Part shown: piece after piece, positions 1 through 7,545 of the stretch
How the letters are laid out: the number at the start of each line of letters is the position of its first letter
How positions within the stretch are numbered: position 1 is the stretch's first letter
NCBI GenBank assembly: GCA_947253155.1
Contig: CAMXYK010000017.1
Span: 1 to 21,472 of the forward strand
From: an uncultured Bifidobacteriaceae bacterium
Lineage (GTDB): Bacteria > Actinomycetota > Actinomycetes > Actinomycetales > Bifidobacteriaceae
Direction of reading: 5' to 3'
Length of the DNA: 21,472 nucleotides
Notes under the pieces: generated by a model
Seen by the model: the letters and a program-made list of their open reading frames with translations, nothing else
Told to the model about the DNA's origin: nothing
The model's database searches: none
Program-made: the position numbers and the translations under genes

Positions 1-56
1 CACGCTCCGAGTTGCTTTCGCGCGCGCAATGCTGCGCGAAAGCAGGTCGTCGCGCG
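1..56. repeat. GC-rich hairpin-forming dispersed repeat, left copy
   Basis: This stretch aligns without gaps to 21279-21333 in the same orientation, with five mismatches over about 55 bases. It contains a perfect inverted repeat: GCTTTCGCGC at 14-23 and its complement at 34-43, around a 10-base loop, with one further T-A pair. It is more GC-rich than the surrounding DNA and probably continues leftward out of the window. It lies downstream of coaX, where it could also act as a transcript-end hairpin, but no T-tract follows it. No function is known to me. Confidence 0.7.
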
Positions 57-78
57 TGCGAGGAGAGAAATCTCCCGA

Positions 79-132
79 AACTCGCGCCACAGTAACGAGA
101 ACTCGCGCCACACCAAATAAGAACCCGCACCA
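79..132. repeat. short tandem repeat, 21-bp period
   Basis: The 13-mer AACTCGCGCCACA occurs at 79-91 and again at 100-112, and a degenerate third copy is at about 120-132. The array sits in the spacer just past the coaX stop codon. It resembles the other degenerate spacer repeats in this window. Confidence 0.6.
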
Positions 133-145
133 AATTCGCATTACA

Positions 146-913
146 TTACCGCAGGTTGCGCTTATAAATTTCCGCCATACCTTTGAAAATCAAGTCGGGA
201 TCGTAATAGTCAATCGCCTTCACGTCTTTTTCAAACAATCTTCCCAATCCGCCGGTTGCAATCACCTTAAACGGCTCACCAATTTCTGTCTTAAACTGTT
301 CGATCGTGCGCTCAATTCCGCCAAGGAAGCTGTAGTATAAGCCAGCTTGCATAGCAGGTCTAGTTGATTTTGCAAGAACAGACTTCGGTCGCGCAATTTC
401 AACTTCCGGAAGCTGAGCCGTGTTATCCCACAATGCTGCAGCCGCAGTACGAATACCTGTGCAAATCAAACCGCATGTAATAGCCCCACTTTTATCAACA
501 TAGTTGTAAGTGGTTGCAGTTCCAAAATCTATTACAAGCGCTGGCCCACCGTACTCATTAAACGCACCAACGCAATCAGCCAAACAATCAGCTCCAAGAG
601 AACGCGGCTCGTCAATGCGAATATTCATGCCTGTTTTAACACCAGGTCCAACAATCATAGGATCAACATGCAAAAACTTTATAATACTTGCGCGGAATGA
701 GTGCATAACTTTCGGCACTACGGACGCAACAATAACGTCCTCAACATCGCTTACGCTAAATCCGCTTAAATTAAGGAATTGCGTAATCATAATTCCGTAT
801 TCGTCGGAAGTGCGGTTTGATTTAGTTGTCATGCGATATGTGCCAACAATGCGATTGTTTTCCAAAAAACCGAGCACAATATTCGTGTTGCCAATGTCGA
901 CTGCTAGCAGCAT
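146..913 (-). CDS. coaX: type III pantothenate kinase (CoaX)
   Basis: The 255-residue protein phosphorylates pantothenate with ATP, the first step of coenzyme A synthesis, in the cytoplasm. The N-terminus has the ASKHA-fold phosphate-binding motif DIGNTN (residues 6-11). A GPGVKTG segment lies at about 89-95. The LGAD motif follows, with D109 as the likely catalytic base, and then DFGTATT (129-135), which binds nucleotide and substrate. The length matches the family. The residue after GAD is Cys rather than the common Arg, which some family members tolerate. The ATG is preceded by AGAGAG, a plausible ribosome site. It is the last gene of a same-strand run after glmS and a solute-binding lipoprotein gene, 97 bases from the latter, and may share their transcript. 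Identification is confident; operon membership is inferred. Confidence 0.95.
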   Translation of the reverse strand: MLLAVDIGNTNIVLGFLENNRIVGTYRMTTKSNRTSDEYGIMITQFLNLSGFSVSDVEDVIVASVVPKVMHSFRASIIKFLHVDPMIVGPGVKTGMNIRIDEPRSLGADCLADCVGAFNEYGGPALVIDFGTATTYNYVDKSGAITCGLICTGIRTAAAALWDNTAQLPEVEIARPKSVLAKSTRPAMQAGLYYSFLGGIERTIEQFKTEIGEPFKVIATGGLGRLFEKDVKAIDYYDPDLIFKGMAEIYKRNLR

Positions 914-936
914 AAGAACTCTCTTTCTACTCTTCT

Positions 937-1003
937 CATTACGTAAGTTTTCGCATTACTAAAGTTTCGCGCTACGCAAGTTTTCGCATTACGTAAGTTT
1001 TCG
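937..1003. repeat. degenerate tandem repeat, four ~17-bp units
   Basis: Four units fill most of the spacer between the solute-binding protein gene and coaX. The first (937-953) and last (987-1003) are identical, CATTACGTAAGTTTTCG, and the two middle units (954-969 and 970-986) are diverged. No promoter or terminator was identified with confidence in this spacer. Confidence 0.75.
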
Positions 1004-1010
1004 CGCGCAA

Positions 1011-2441
1011 TTATCGCACTACAAAACCTTGATTATACCCGTATTCTTGCAAATCCTTACTCCACAGTTTAAGCCCGTCTTTTAAAGAAATTCTAGGACC
1101 CGGATCGTCCGGAAGCCACAACTGACTGCCATCATCTTGCGTAATCCCGGCATCAATCATCGCTTGAACATTCAAACGCGCACGCGATTTTCTACTCCAA
1201 TCGTACGCTTGACCCATAGTTGCTCGAAAATCACTACGAGAATACACTTCAAACGGCAAATACCTATATCCGGTATCAACTCGATTTGCAGCATCAGCAA
1301 ATACGCGATTAAACTTTTGCCCACCAAAATACGGTATGTCAATTCCTCTAGAATCACGAACTGTTGTGCGGTTCAAAAATGCCGAATCTCTAAGCGTCAC
1401 AACATCTGCAGGAAAAGCTCCACCATGCACTCGCGCGTTAATTCCATCCATATCGTGACACACAAAATTCACAAAACGTAATGCAGCTTCTGGTTTTCTA
1501 CTTGATTTAAGAACAGATAGAGCAGATCCGCCCATTTCTGCGTTACGTTTTTCGCCATGTAAAGTTGGCACATTCGTAACTTTCCATAATCCTGCCGTAC
1601 CTGGCACATTCTCAAGTAGCAGCGAAGGCATCCAAGCTCCCGCAAAAACAGAAGCAATTTTACCGGAGCCAACGCCGTTCTTCCAACGTTGAGTCCAAGT
1701 TGTAGTGCGAGTATCAATCAACCCTTCGTCAATCATTGACTGCCAAAACTTAGTAAAAGCTCTTGTTCCTTTATCGTATTCCAATCGCACAGTAACGGTT
1801 TTTCCATCATGCGATGTAATAAAAGGCCTGCCACCTGCAAGCCAAATCATAGCGTTATAAAAGCTCGCATCCCCCGAATCTGCCGCAATATACACTCCAA
1901 TATCTTTAAGCTTTCTTGCAGCGTGACGGTAGTCTTCCCAAGTGTGTATTTGTGTTGCGTCCACACCAGCTTGCTTAAAAACGTCGTCATTGTAGAACCA
2001 AGCCATTGGCCCTGAATCCATTGGCAATCCGTACACTCGCCCACCCAACTGCACAGAAGACCATGTGCCAGGAGTGTAGAAAGTTCGCGTATCTTGCACA
2101 CGATTTGTAATATCCAATAGTTGGCCGCTTACAGCGTATTGAGGTAGCGCAAAATACTCAAGTTGAGCCACATCCGGCATTCCGTAGCCATCTTGTATAG
2201 CGCTATTTAGATTGCTGTATCCGCTAGTATCTTTTACCGTTACGCGAACGTCCGGATTGCGTTTTTCAAATTCTTCCGCAATACGTTTCATGCTTGGTTC
2301 CCAAGACCACACAGTTATATGCGTTCTAGCATCCGCATTAGTGCATCCGGAAAATAGCAATAAAGCAAAAACGCACAATATTGACATCACTAATTGCTTC
2401 AAACGATTGCGCGTATGCAATATTTTCGCTAATGCAAGCAT
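1011..2441 (-). CDS. extracellular solute-binding lipoprotein, family 1 (sugar-type)
   Basis: This is a secreted, lipid-anchored substrate-binding protein of the MalE-like family 1, which delivers sugars or glycerol-phosphate-like solutes to an ABC importer. From the ATG at 2441 it has 476 residues: a basic n-region (RNRLK), a hydrophobic core and the lipobox FSGC with the lipidated Cys at residue 33. The mature part begins with the typical HITVWSWEPSMKRIAEEFEK and continues with an early MPDVAQLEYFALPQY segment. A GTG five codons upstream (2456) is open but has no better ribosome site; ATG 2441 has GGACAG about 10 bases ahead. No permease or ATPase of this class is in the window, so the partners are elsewhere or it shares a transporter. 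It starts about 45 bases after glmS and is probably co-transcribed with it. The substrate is unknown. Confidence 0.88.
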   Translation of the reverse strand: MLALAKILHTRNRLKQLVMSILCVFALLLFSGCTNADARTHITVWSWEPSMKRIAEEFEKRNPDVRVTVKDTSGYSNLNSAIQDGYGMPDVAQLEYFALPQYAVSGQLLDITNRVQDTRTFYTPGTWSSVQLGGRVYGLPMDSGPMAWFYNDDVFKQAGVDATQIHTWEDYRHAARKLKDIGVYIAADSGDASFYNAMIWLAGGRPFITSHDGKTVTVRLEYDKGTRAFTKFWQSMIDEGLIDTRTTTWTQRWKNGVGSGKIASVFAGAWMPSLLLENVPGTAGLWKVTNVPTLHGEKRNAEMGGSALSVLKSSRKPEAALRFVNFVCHDMDGINARVHGGAFPADVVTLRDSAFLNRTTVRDSRGIDIPYFGGQKFNRVFADAANRVDTGYRYLPFEVYSRSDFRATMGQAYDWSRKSRARLNVQAMIDAGITQDDGSQLWLPDDPGPRISLKDGLKLWSKDLQEYGYNQGFVVR

Positions 2442-2486
2442 GATATGTCTGTCCACTACTATTTACGATATTCCGCAAGCATTCCG

Positions 2487-4394
2487 CTATTCCACGGTTA
2501 CGGATTTTGCAAGATTTCGCGGCTTGTCAACATCGTAGCCTTTTAGCTTCGCCATATCCATTGCAAATAATTGCAACGCAACTACGTCAACAAGCGGACT
2601 TAAAAGCGTTGGACACTCAGGCCTCCAGAACACAATATCTGCGTATCTTGAGGCATCCGGATCCCCTTCTTCCGCAACAGCTATAGTAAAAGCTCCGCGC
2701 GCTTTTACTTCTTCAATTCCAGAAATTACTTTCGCATGCAAAACGTCTCGTCCGCGAGAAGACGGCACAATTACAACCACCGGCTCACCTGCGTCAACAA
2801 GCGCAATCGGACCATGCTTAAGCTCGCCAGCTGCGAAACCTTCCGTAAAAGTATACGCAATTTCCTTAAGTTTAAGCGCACCTTCTAGCGCAACAGGGTA
2901 TCCTACGTGGCGTCCTAAGAATAGGAAAGATTTGGCTTCAAGAGTATGCTCAGCCGCTTTCATAATTGTTTCAGATTGAGTATCCAGAACATTTTGAATT
3001 TTATTCGGCATAGCTTTTAATTGCGATACGATTTGTTGAATTTCGTCGCGATACATTGTGCCTTTTACTTGCGCTAAATAAAGACCAAGCATATAAGCTG
3101 CCACGATTTGCGCTACAAAAGCTTTCGTAGAAGCAACAGCAATTTCCGGGCCTGCGTGCGTGTAAAGCACTGCGTCAGATTCTCTAGGAATACTAGATCC
3201 TTGCGTATTGCATATTGCAAGAACGCGACTACCCTGCTCGCGCGCGTGACGCAAAGCCATAAGCGTATCCATTGTTTCGCCAGATTGTGAAATAGCAACA
3301 ACCAGCGTGCGATGCGTCAAAATAGGGTCGCGATATCTAAACTCGTGCGCAAGCTCCACTTCTACAGGAACGCGCACCCAATGTTCAATCGCATATTTTG
3401 CAACCAAGCCTGCGTAGCTTGCAGTGCCGCAAGCAACAACAATAATCTTGTCAATTGCGCGCAAAACATCCTGACCAATATGCACTTCGTCAAGAACAAT
3501 ATTTCCTTGCGAGTCGAAGCGTCCGCGCAACGTGTCTGCAACAGCGTGCGGATCCTCATGAATTTCCTTATCCATGAAGGAATCCCAGCCGCCTTTTTCT
3601 ACGGCAGACGCATCCCAATCAACTGTAAAGCAAGTAGGATTTTCAACAATATTGCCGTCAAAATCAGTAAGAAGCAAGCTAGCTTTGCCACTTTCGTCAA
3701 CATTTCCAATGCAAACAGCTTGATCTTGACCAACTTCTAAAACGCGATCCGTATAAGCCACAAAAGCTGCAACATCCGAACCCAAGAAATATTCGCCTTC
3801 GCCAAGACCAACAACAAGAGGCGAATCGTGGCGAACAGCAGCAACAATACCCGGCTGGCGAACGTCTACTGCAAGAAGCGTAAAAGCACCCTTAAGCATT
3901 TTTGCAGTTTTACGAAGAGCTGCAAACAAGTCCGGCTTACCAGTTTCTTCTACAATTTCGTTTGCGATTTTACCAAGTAATTTTGCTGCAACTTCCGTGT
4001 CGGTCTGGGAATAAAATTCGTAGCCTTCTTCGTGAAGTTGCTCTTTTAGCAAAACAGCGTTTTCAATAATTCCGTTGTGAATAAGGGCGATTTTTCCGTC
4101 TGCACTCGTGTGAGGATGCGCGTTTACATCACAAGGAGCACCGTTAGTTGCCCAACGCGTATGCCCGATTGCAGCACTCGCTTCCGGCATAGGATTCGCT
4201 TTAATATCATCGCGCAATACTGCAAGACGACCTGCTTTTTTGCGCACAGCAGCGCAATCCATTCCAGGTGCCACCAGCGCCACGCCTGAAGAATCATATC
4301 CGCGATACTCTAAACGCTCTAATCCGCCTAAACAAACTTCCAAAGGTTTTGCGCAAACTTTTCCAAAACCTGCGTATCCCACAATTCCACACAT
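2487..4394 (-). CDS. glmS: glutamine--fructose-6-phosphate aminotransferase (isomerizing)
   Basis: The 635-residue enzyme makes glucosamine-6-phosphate from fructose-6-phosphate and glutamine, the entry step to UDP-GlcNAc and peptidoglycan. It begins MCGIVGYAG, so Cys2 becomes the N-terminal nucleophile of the glutaminase domain after Met removal. GHTRWATNG and DTEVAA belong to the same domain. Two SIS isomerase domains follow, with GTASYAG, SQSGETMDT and ASTKAF in the first and GRHVGYPVALEGALKLKEIAY in the second. The C-terminus DKPRNLAKSVTVE is the family's conserved end. There is no strong Shine-Dalgarno. A perfect TATAAT lies 8 bases before the ATG, suggesting a leaderless transcript. The 125-base upstream spacer shows nothing resembling the glmS ribozyme. 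Confidence 0.97.
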   Translation of the reverse strand: MCGIVGYAGFGKVCAKPLEVCLGGLERLEYRGYDSSGVALVAPGMDCAAVRKKAGRLAVLRDDIKANPMPEASAAIGHTRWATNGAPCDVNAHPHTSADGKIALIHNGIIENAVLLKEQLHEEGYEFYSQTDTEVAAKLLGKIANEIVEETGKPDLFAALRKTAKMLKGAFTLLAVDVRQPGIVAAVRHDSPLVVGLGEGEYFLGSDVAAFVAYTDRVLEVGQDQAVCIGNVDESGKASLLLTDFDGNIVENPTCFTVDWDASAVEKGGWDSFMDKEIHEDPHAVADTLRGRFDSQGNIVLDEVHIGQDVLRAIDKIIVVACGTASYAGLVAKYAIEHWVRVPVEVELAHEFRYRDPILTHRTLVVAISQSGETMDTLMALRHAREQGSRVLAICNTQGSSIPRESDAVLYTHAGPEIAVASTKAFVAQIVAAYMLGLYLAQVKGTMYRDEIQQIVSQLKAMPNKIQNVLDTQSETIMKAAEHTLEAKSFLFLGRHVGYPVALEGALKLKEIAYTFTEGFAAGELKHGPIALVDAGEPVVVIVPSSRGRDVLHAKVISGIEEVKARGAFTIAVAEEGDPDASRYADIVFWRPECPTLLSPLVDVVALQLFAMDMAKLKGYDVDKPRNLAKSVTVE

Positions 4395-4402
4395 AATCTT
4401 CT

Positions 4403-4408
4403 ATTATA
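4403..4408 (-). promoter_or_regulatory. candidate -10 element of glmS (leaderless)
   Basis: TATAAT on the minus strand is separated by 8 bases (AGAAGATT) from the ATG of glmS, so transcription would start at or next to the start codon. No good -35 hexamer is seen at 16-18 bases upstream. AGAAG could still serve as a weak ribosome site, so the leaderless reading is an inference. Confidence 0.45.
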
Positions 4409-4430
4409 CGTCAACCTCAAGGCTTGTGTG

Positions 4431-4463
4431 GTTTGCGTAGTGTTTGCGTATTACTTGCGCGCC
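4431..4463. repeat. tandem repeat, three 11-bp units
   Basis: The units are GTTTGCGTAGT (4431-4441), GTTTGCGTATT (4442-4452) and the diverged ACTTGCGCGCC (4453-4463). They lie just upstream of the glmS -10 element, in the spacer between glmS and the second permease gene. Confidence 0.65.
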
Positions 4464-4519
4464 ACTTTTAGCATTGAAGAAAATAAAATACTAAAAACAG
4501 TAATATTAATTAAAAAAGA

Positions 4520-5407
4520 TTATCTGCTTTTTTCTTGATATTGCGTCAAATTTCTTGCTTCGAAGCCTTTGCCGAAATGCTTTTCCAACATAGACTGCAA
4601 CACCATCAACACAGAAGTAATAACCAAATACCAAATACTAGCAACAAGAAGAAGCGGAATCGGCTTATAAATACGATTCGCAATAGCATTCGTAGCAAAC
4701 TGAAGCTCAAGAGTAAAAGGCACAGCCAAAACCAAAGAAGTAGTCTTCAACATACCAATAGTCTCATTACCCAAAGGAGGAACAATAATACGCATAGCCT
4801 GAGGAAGAACCACACGACGCATCATCAAAGACCTACCCATACCCAAAGCCTGAGCAGCCTCAACCTGGCCAACATCCACAGCCTCCAAGCCAGCACGAAC
4901 AATCTCCGACAAATACGCAGCCTCATTAAGAGACAAACCAACAACAGCAGCCGTAAGAGAAGTCATAACAACATTAGAATCAATAGACCAAAACTCTACA
5001 GAAGTAAAAGGAATACCAACACTAATCTTCGGCACAAGAACAGCAAACATACCCCAAAACACAAGCTGCGTATAAACAGGAGTGCCCCTAAAAAACCAAA
5101 TAAAGAACCAACTCACACCACGCAAAACCGGATTAACACTCTTACGCATCATCGCCAAACCAACAGCCAACACAATCGCAATAACCATAGCAAGCAAAGT
5201 CAGCCACAAAGTCCAGCCAATACCTGTAAGAACATTCTCGTCAATAATATATTTTGCGACTATATTCCATTCGAATCTGCGATTTGTTGCTATGGAATAC
5301 AGCAAAGAGCAGGCCACTAGCGCAACTATTATTCCCGCAACAATAGGCCCCGGCTTTTTAACAGGCAAAATACGTTCGTCGTCGTTCTTTTTAGAAAACA
5401 TATTCAC
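4520..5407 (-). CDS. amino-acid ABC transporter permease (copy 1, converted)
   Basis: This is a 295-residue inner-membrane permease of the polar amino-acid (His/Glu/Gln) uptake family. It has a hydrophobic N-terminal helix after the cytoplasmic ERILPVKKPGP segment, several further membrane helices, and the cytoplasmic EAA loop (EAAQALGMGRSLMMRRVVLPQA) that contacts the ATPase. Residues about 70-285 are the same as in the other permease (7545-8546), because 650 bp of DNA (4553-5202) match with one mismatch; the N-terminus and the last ten residues differ. Codons in the shared tract almost never end in A. The start shown is GTG with AGAG 7 bases ahead; the ATG at 5401, two codons in, is an alternative. 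It pairs with the binding protein gene 104 bases upstream and has no ATPase gene of its own. The substrate is not determinable. Confidence 0.93.
   Translation of the reverse strand: MNMFSKKNDDERILPVKKPGPIVAGIIVALVACSLLYSIATNRRFEWNIVAKYIIDENVLTGIGWTLWLTLLAMVIAIVLAVGLAMMRKSVNPVLRGVSWFFIWFFRGTPVYTQLVFWGMFAVLVPKISVGIPFTSVEFWSIDSNVVMTSLTAAVVGLSLNEAAYLSEIVRAGLEAVDVGQVEAAQALGMGRSLMMRRVVLPQAMRIIVPPLGNETIGMLKTTSLVLAVPFTLELQFATNAIANRIYKPIPLLLVASIWYLVITSVLMVLQSMLEKHFGKGFEARNLTQYQEKSR
4553..5202. repeat. 650-bp near-identical tract, copy 1
   Basis: Aligned by eye at a constant offset of 3115 bases, this tract matches 7668-8317 with one difference (G at 4573, A at 7688). Identity stops abruptly at both edges. 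The flanking parts of the two permease genes are clearly diverged, apart from a 35-base identical patch at 5337-5371 and 8452-8486. This is a direct repeat inside coding sequence and looks like a gene-conversion tract. Confidence 0.95.
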
Positions 5408-5462
5408 AATACTACTCTAAACTCAATCAAAATAAGAAGATACCGAAAGTTCCACTGCAAAA

Positions 5463-5514
5463 CTCAACAGAATGCTCAACAGAAGGCTCAATAGAAAGCT
5501 CAGACAAAAGCTCA
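5463..5514. repeat. tandem repeat, four 12-bp units
   Basis: The units are CTCAACAGAATG, CTCAACAGAAGG, CTCAATAGAAAG and CTCAGACAAAAG (5463-5510). A partial fifth unit overlaps the stop codon of the binding-protein gene (TGA, 5512-5514). The array occupies half of the spacer before permease copy 1. Confidence 0.8.
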
Positions 5515-6498
5515 CACTTTTGGATTTATTTCAGGATGCTGAATCATAATATCTTCCACACCCCAAGCTTTCATAATTTTTTCATACGCGCCTGTTTGTA
5601 TAAGCTTTTCAATACCAGCTTTAATAGCTTCAACAAGCTGCTTATCGCCTTTTTGCATAATAATGCCCATAAGAGCCTTATCTTTGCTCACACCCAACGG
5701 CTCAAGCTGCTTATCAGTTTGCTCAATTGCAAAGCTAGAAACTGGAGTATCAGCATACATAACATCCGCGCGCCCTGCTACAACAGCAGTCGTAGCGTCG
5801 GTTTGTTCTTTAAAAGCTAGAACGTCTAAAGGCTGATCGTTTTGCGCTTTACACAAATCTCTAGCGCTATACATTTGCGATTCGCTTGTTGTTCCAACTT
5901 GAACGGATACTTTTTTGCCGCACAAATTATTAAGACTTACGTTAGTTGGGTTTCCTTTACGCACTACAAAAAGCAAGCCGGCATTTGCGTAAGTTACGAA
6001 ATCAACTGCCTTTTCACGTTCTTGATTTACTGTAAAACCAGAAACGCCTATGTCGAACTTGCTTCCTACAGAAGGCAAAATAGCATCAAACGGAGCGTTA
6101 ACAATATTAAGTTTTAATCCCATTAATTTTGCTAACGCTTTATTTAGATCAATTTCGTAGCCAACTACTGTTCTTCCGTCTCTTGCGTAGAATCCAGCCG
6201 GAGCGTAGCCAACATTCGTTCCCATAACTATTTCGCCTTTTTCCAGCAACTTTTTTGGAAGAAGCGAAGCAATTTTTTCGTCTTTTTTAATGCTATTAAT
6301 ATTGTAGCTACGATCAAGCAACGGGTCGCGCCCTACTGCATCAGTTGTGCCGCAAGCTCCGGAAATTCCTATGAGAGTTGCAGAAACAAGAGCTGCAATA
6401 GAACGCATCCACCTAGGAGATCCTAAAAAAGTCCACTTGTTTTTGCATCTCTTATGATACACATCAGCCTTCGCAATATCCTGGCATGCTTGAATCAT
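5512..6498 (-). CDS. amino-acid ABC transporter substrate-binding protein (copy 1, family 3)
   Basis: This is a 328-residue periplasmic-type binding protein (family 3) for polar amino acids, paralogous to the product of 8722-9660. Shared segments include PVGYEID/VVGYEID with ALAK.MGL, the DFVTYANAGL..VRKGNPT stretch, LCGKKV, SFKEQTDATTA and GRADVMYADTPV. The ATG at 6498 has AAGGGA just upstream. This gives a long n-region of about 30 residues with several Arg/Lys, then a hydrophobic stretch (31-46) and Cys49 in ISGAC. That is a poor lipobox, with Ser where Leu is expected, so membrane anchoring is less certain than for its paralogue. An internal Met31 is an alternative start but has a badly placed ribosome site. 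It lies between the ATPase and permease copy 1, forming a second importer half-set. Confidence 0.92.
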   Translation of the reverse strand: MIQACQDIAKADVYHKRCKNKWTFLGSPRWMRSIAALVSATLIGISGACGTTDAVGRDPLLDRSYNINSIKKDEKIASLLPKKLLEKGEIVMGTNVGYAPAGFYARDGRTVVGYEIDLNKALAKLMGLKLNIVNAPFDAILPSVGSKFDIGVSGFTVNQEREKAVDFVTYANAGLLFVVRKGNPTNVSLNNLCGKKVSVQVGTTSESQMYSARDLCKAQNDQPLDVLAFKEQTDATTAVVAGRADVMYADTPVSSFAIEQTDKQLEPLGVSKDKALMGIIMQKGDKQLVEAIKAGIEKLIQTGAYEKIMKAWGVEDIMIQHPEINPKV

Positions 6499-6574
6499 AG
6501 AATCCCTTAATAACTAGCTATTAGAACAAGCACAACTGTACCACTAATACTCAAGCAATACGAAATCTTGTTTC

Positions 6575-6648
6575 TAATAATTTTTAATAATTTTCGACAA
6601 TTTTTTACGATATTCATAAATTTTTTAGTATATTCGTAAAAATTTGGC
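6575..6648. repeat. AT-rich degenerate repeats in the ATPase / binding-protein spacer
   Basis: Two or three 11-13-bp units of the form TAATAATTTTT (from 6575) are followed by two ~20-bp units built on ATATTCRTAAA (6610-6629 and 6630-6648). They fill part of the 161-base spacer between the binding protein gene and the ATPase. No clear promoter or terminator was seen. Confidence 0.45.
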
Positions 6649-6659
6649 AAAAAATATTT

Positions 6660-7454
6660 TTATAGCACGTGATGCAGGAAATCTTGGAAACGCTCAGTTT
6701 GCGGATTGTCAATAATATCAGCCTCTCCGCACTCCACAACTTTGCCATCATCCATAAAAACAACCTGATCCGCAACTTCTTTAGCGAAACCAATTTCGTG
6801 CGTTACTACAATCATTGTCATTCCGTCTTTTGCAAGATCGCGCATAACATTTAACACTTCCCCAACAAGTTCTGGATCAAGCGCAGAAGTTGGCTCATCA
6901 AACAGCATAATTTCCGGCTTCATTGCAAGAGCGCGCGCAATTGCCACACGCTGCTGCTGACCGCCAGAAAGCTCAGCAGGATAATGACTCATGCGCTCAG
7001 CCATACCAACTCTCTTAAGCTCTTCAACCGCCAACTTGCGCGCTTCTTGAACGTTCATATGCAAAACGTGAACAGGCGCTTCCATAACGTTTTCTAACGC
7101 TGTCATATGAGGGAATAAATTGAAGCGCTGAAATACCATGCCAAGTTTTGCACGCTGCTGCGCTATTTCTTTATCCGTAAGAGCTTGTAAGCATTTTTCG
7201 CCTTTACGCGTTACTGGTTTTACGCCAATGCGCTCGCCATAAATGCTTATGCTTCCAGCGCTAAGAGTTTCAAGCTGGTTAATTAAACGCAATAATGTTG
7301 ATTTTCCAGATCCGGAAGGACCTAAAATAACAGTTACGGTACCAGGATTAACAGTAATATTAATATCTTTTAAAACAGTAAGATTGCCGAAAGATTTCTG
7401 CACGTTTGTTAAGCTTACTGCAGGAAGATTGCTTTCATCGTTCTGAATAGTCAT
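6660..7454 (-). CDS. amino-acid ABC transporter ATP-binding protein
   Basis: This is the 264-residue ATPase of a polar amino-acid importer (GlnQ/HisP family), peripheral on the inner membrane face. Walker A GPSGSGKST is at residues 45-53, the Q-loop is in MVFQRFNLFPH, the signature is LSGGQQQRVAIARALA, Walker B is IMLFDEPTSALD, and the switch histidine is in VVTHEIGF. The start chosen is the ATG at 7454, which has AGGG seven bases ahead. An in-frame ATG at 7496 would add 14 residues but has no ribosome site. It is the only ATPase gene in the cluster and lies between two binding-protein/permease pairs, so it probably energises both. The 23-residue stretch GVKPVTRKGEKCLQALTDKEIAQ lengthens the region between Walker A and the Q-loop, as in some actinobacterial members. 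Confidence 0.95.
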   Translation of the reverse strand: MTIQNDESNLPAVSLTNVQKSFGNLTVLKDINITVNPGTVTVILGPSGSGKSTLLRLINQLETLSAGSISIYGERIGVKPVTRKGEKCLQALTDKEIAQQRAKLGMVFQRFNLFPHMTALENVMEAPVHVLHMNVQEARKLAVEELKRVGMAERMSHYPAELSGGQQQRVAIARALAMKPEIMLFDEPTSALDPELVGEVLNVMRDLAKDGMTMIVVTHEIGFAKEVADQVVFMDDGKVVECGEADIIDNPQTERFQDFLHHVL

Positions 7455-7521
7455 ATTCACGCCCTCATTGTAAATATTTTCCAAAGTATTACTCATATTA
7501 TTAAGTTACGTATATAGCAAT

Positions 7522-7545
7522 GTTACAACGCTACAATGCTACCAC
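7522..7545. repeat. tandem repeat, three 8-bp units
   Basis: GTTACAAC, GCTACAAT and GCTACCAC follow one another in the spacer, the last touching the stop codon of permease copy 2. This is a very short array and could be chance. Confidence 0.4.

Noticed and set aside
4395..4519. glmS ribozyme/riboswitch upstream of glmS
   Set aside because: The spacer is only 125 bases and AT-rich, with a -10 element 8 bases from the ATG, leaving no room for the ribozyme in the message. No matching structure was seen.
4535..5320. Long plus-strand open frame (261 codons) opposite permease copy 1, with a 223-codon counterpart at 7653-8324
   Set aside because: It is antisense to a clear permease gene. It stays open because the permease tract has almost no A-ending codons, so stop triplets cannot arise in that frame. 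The translation is a low-complexity Asn/Ser/Arg/His string.
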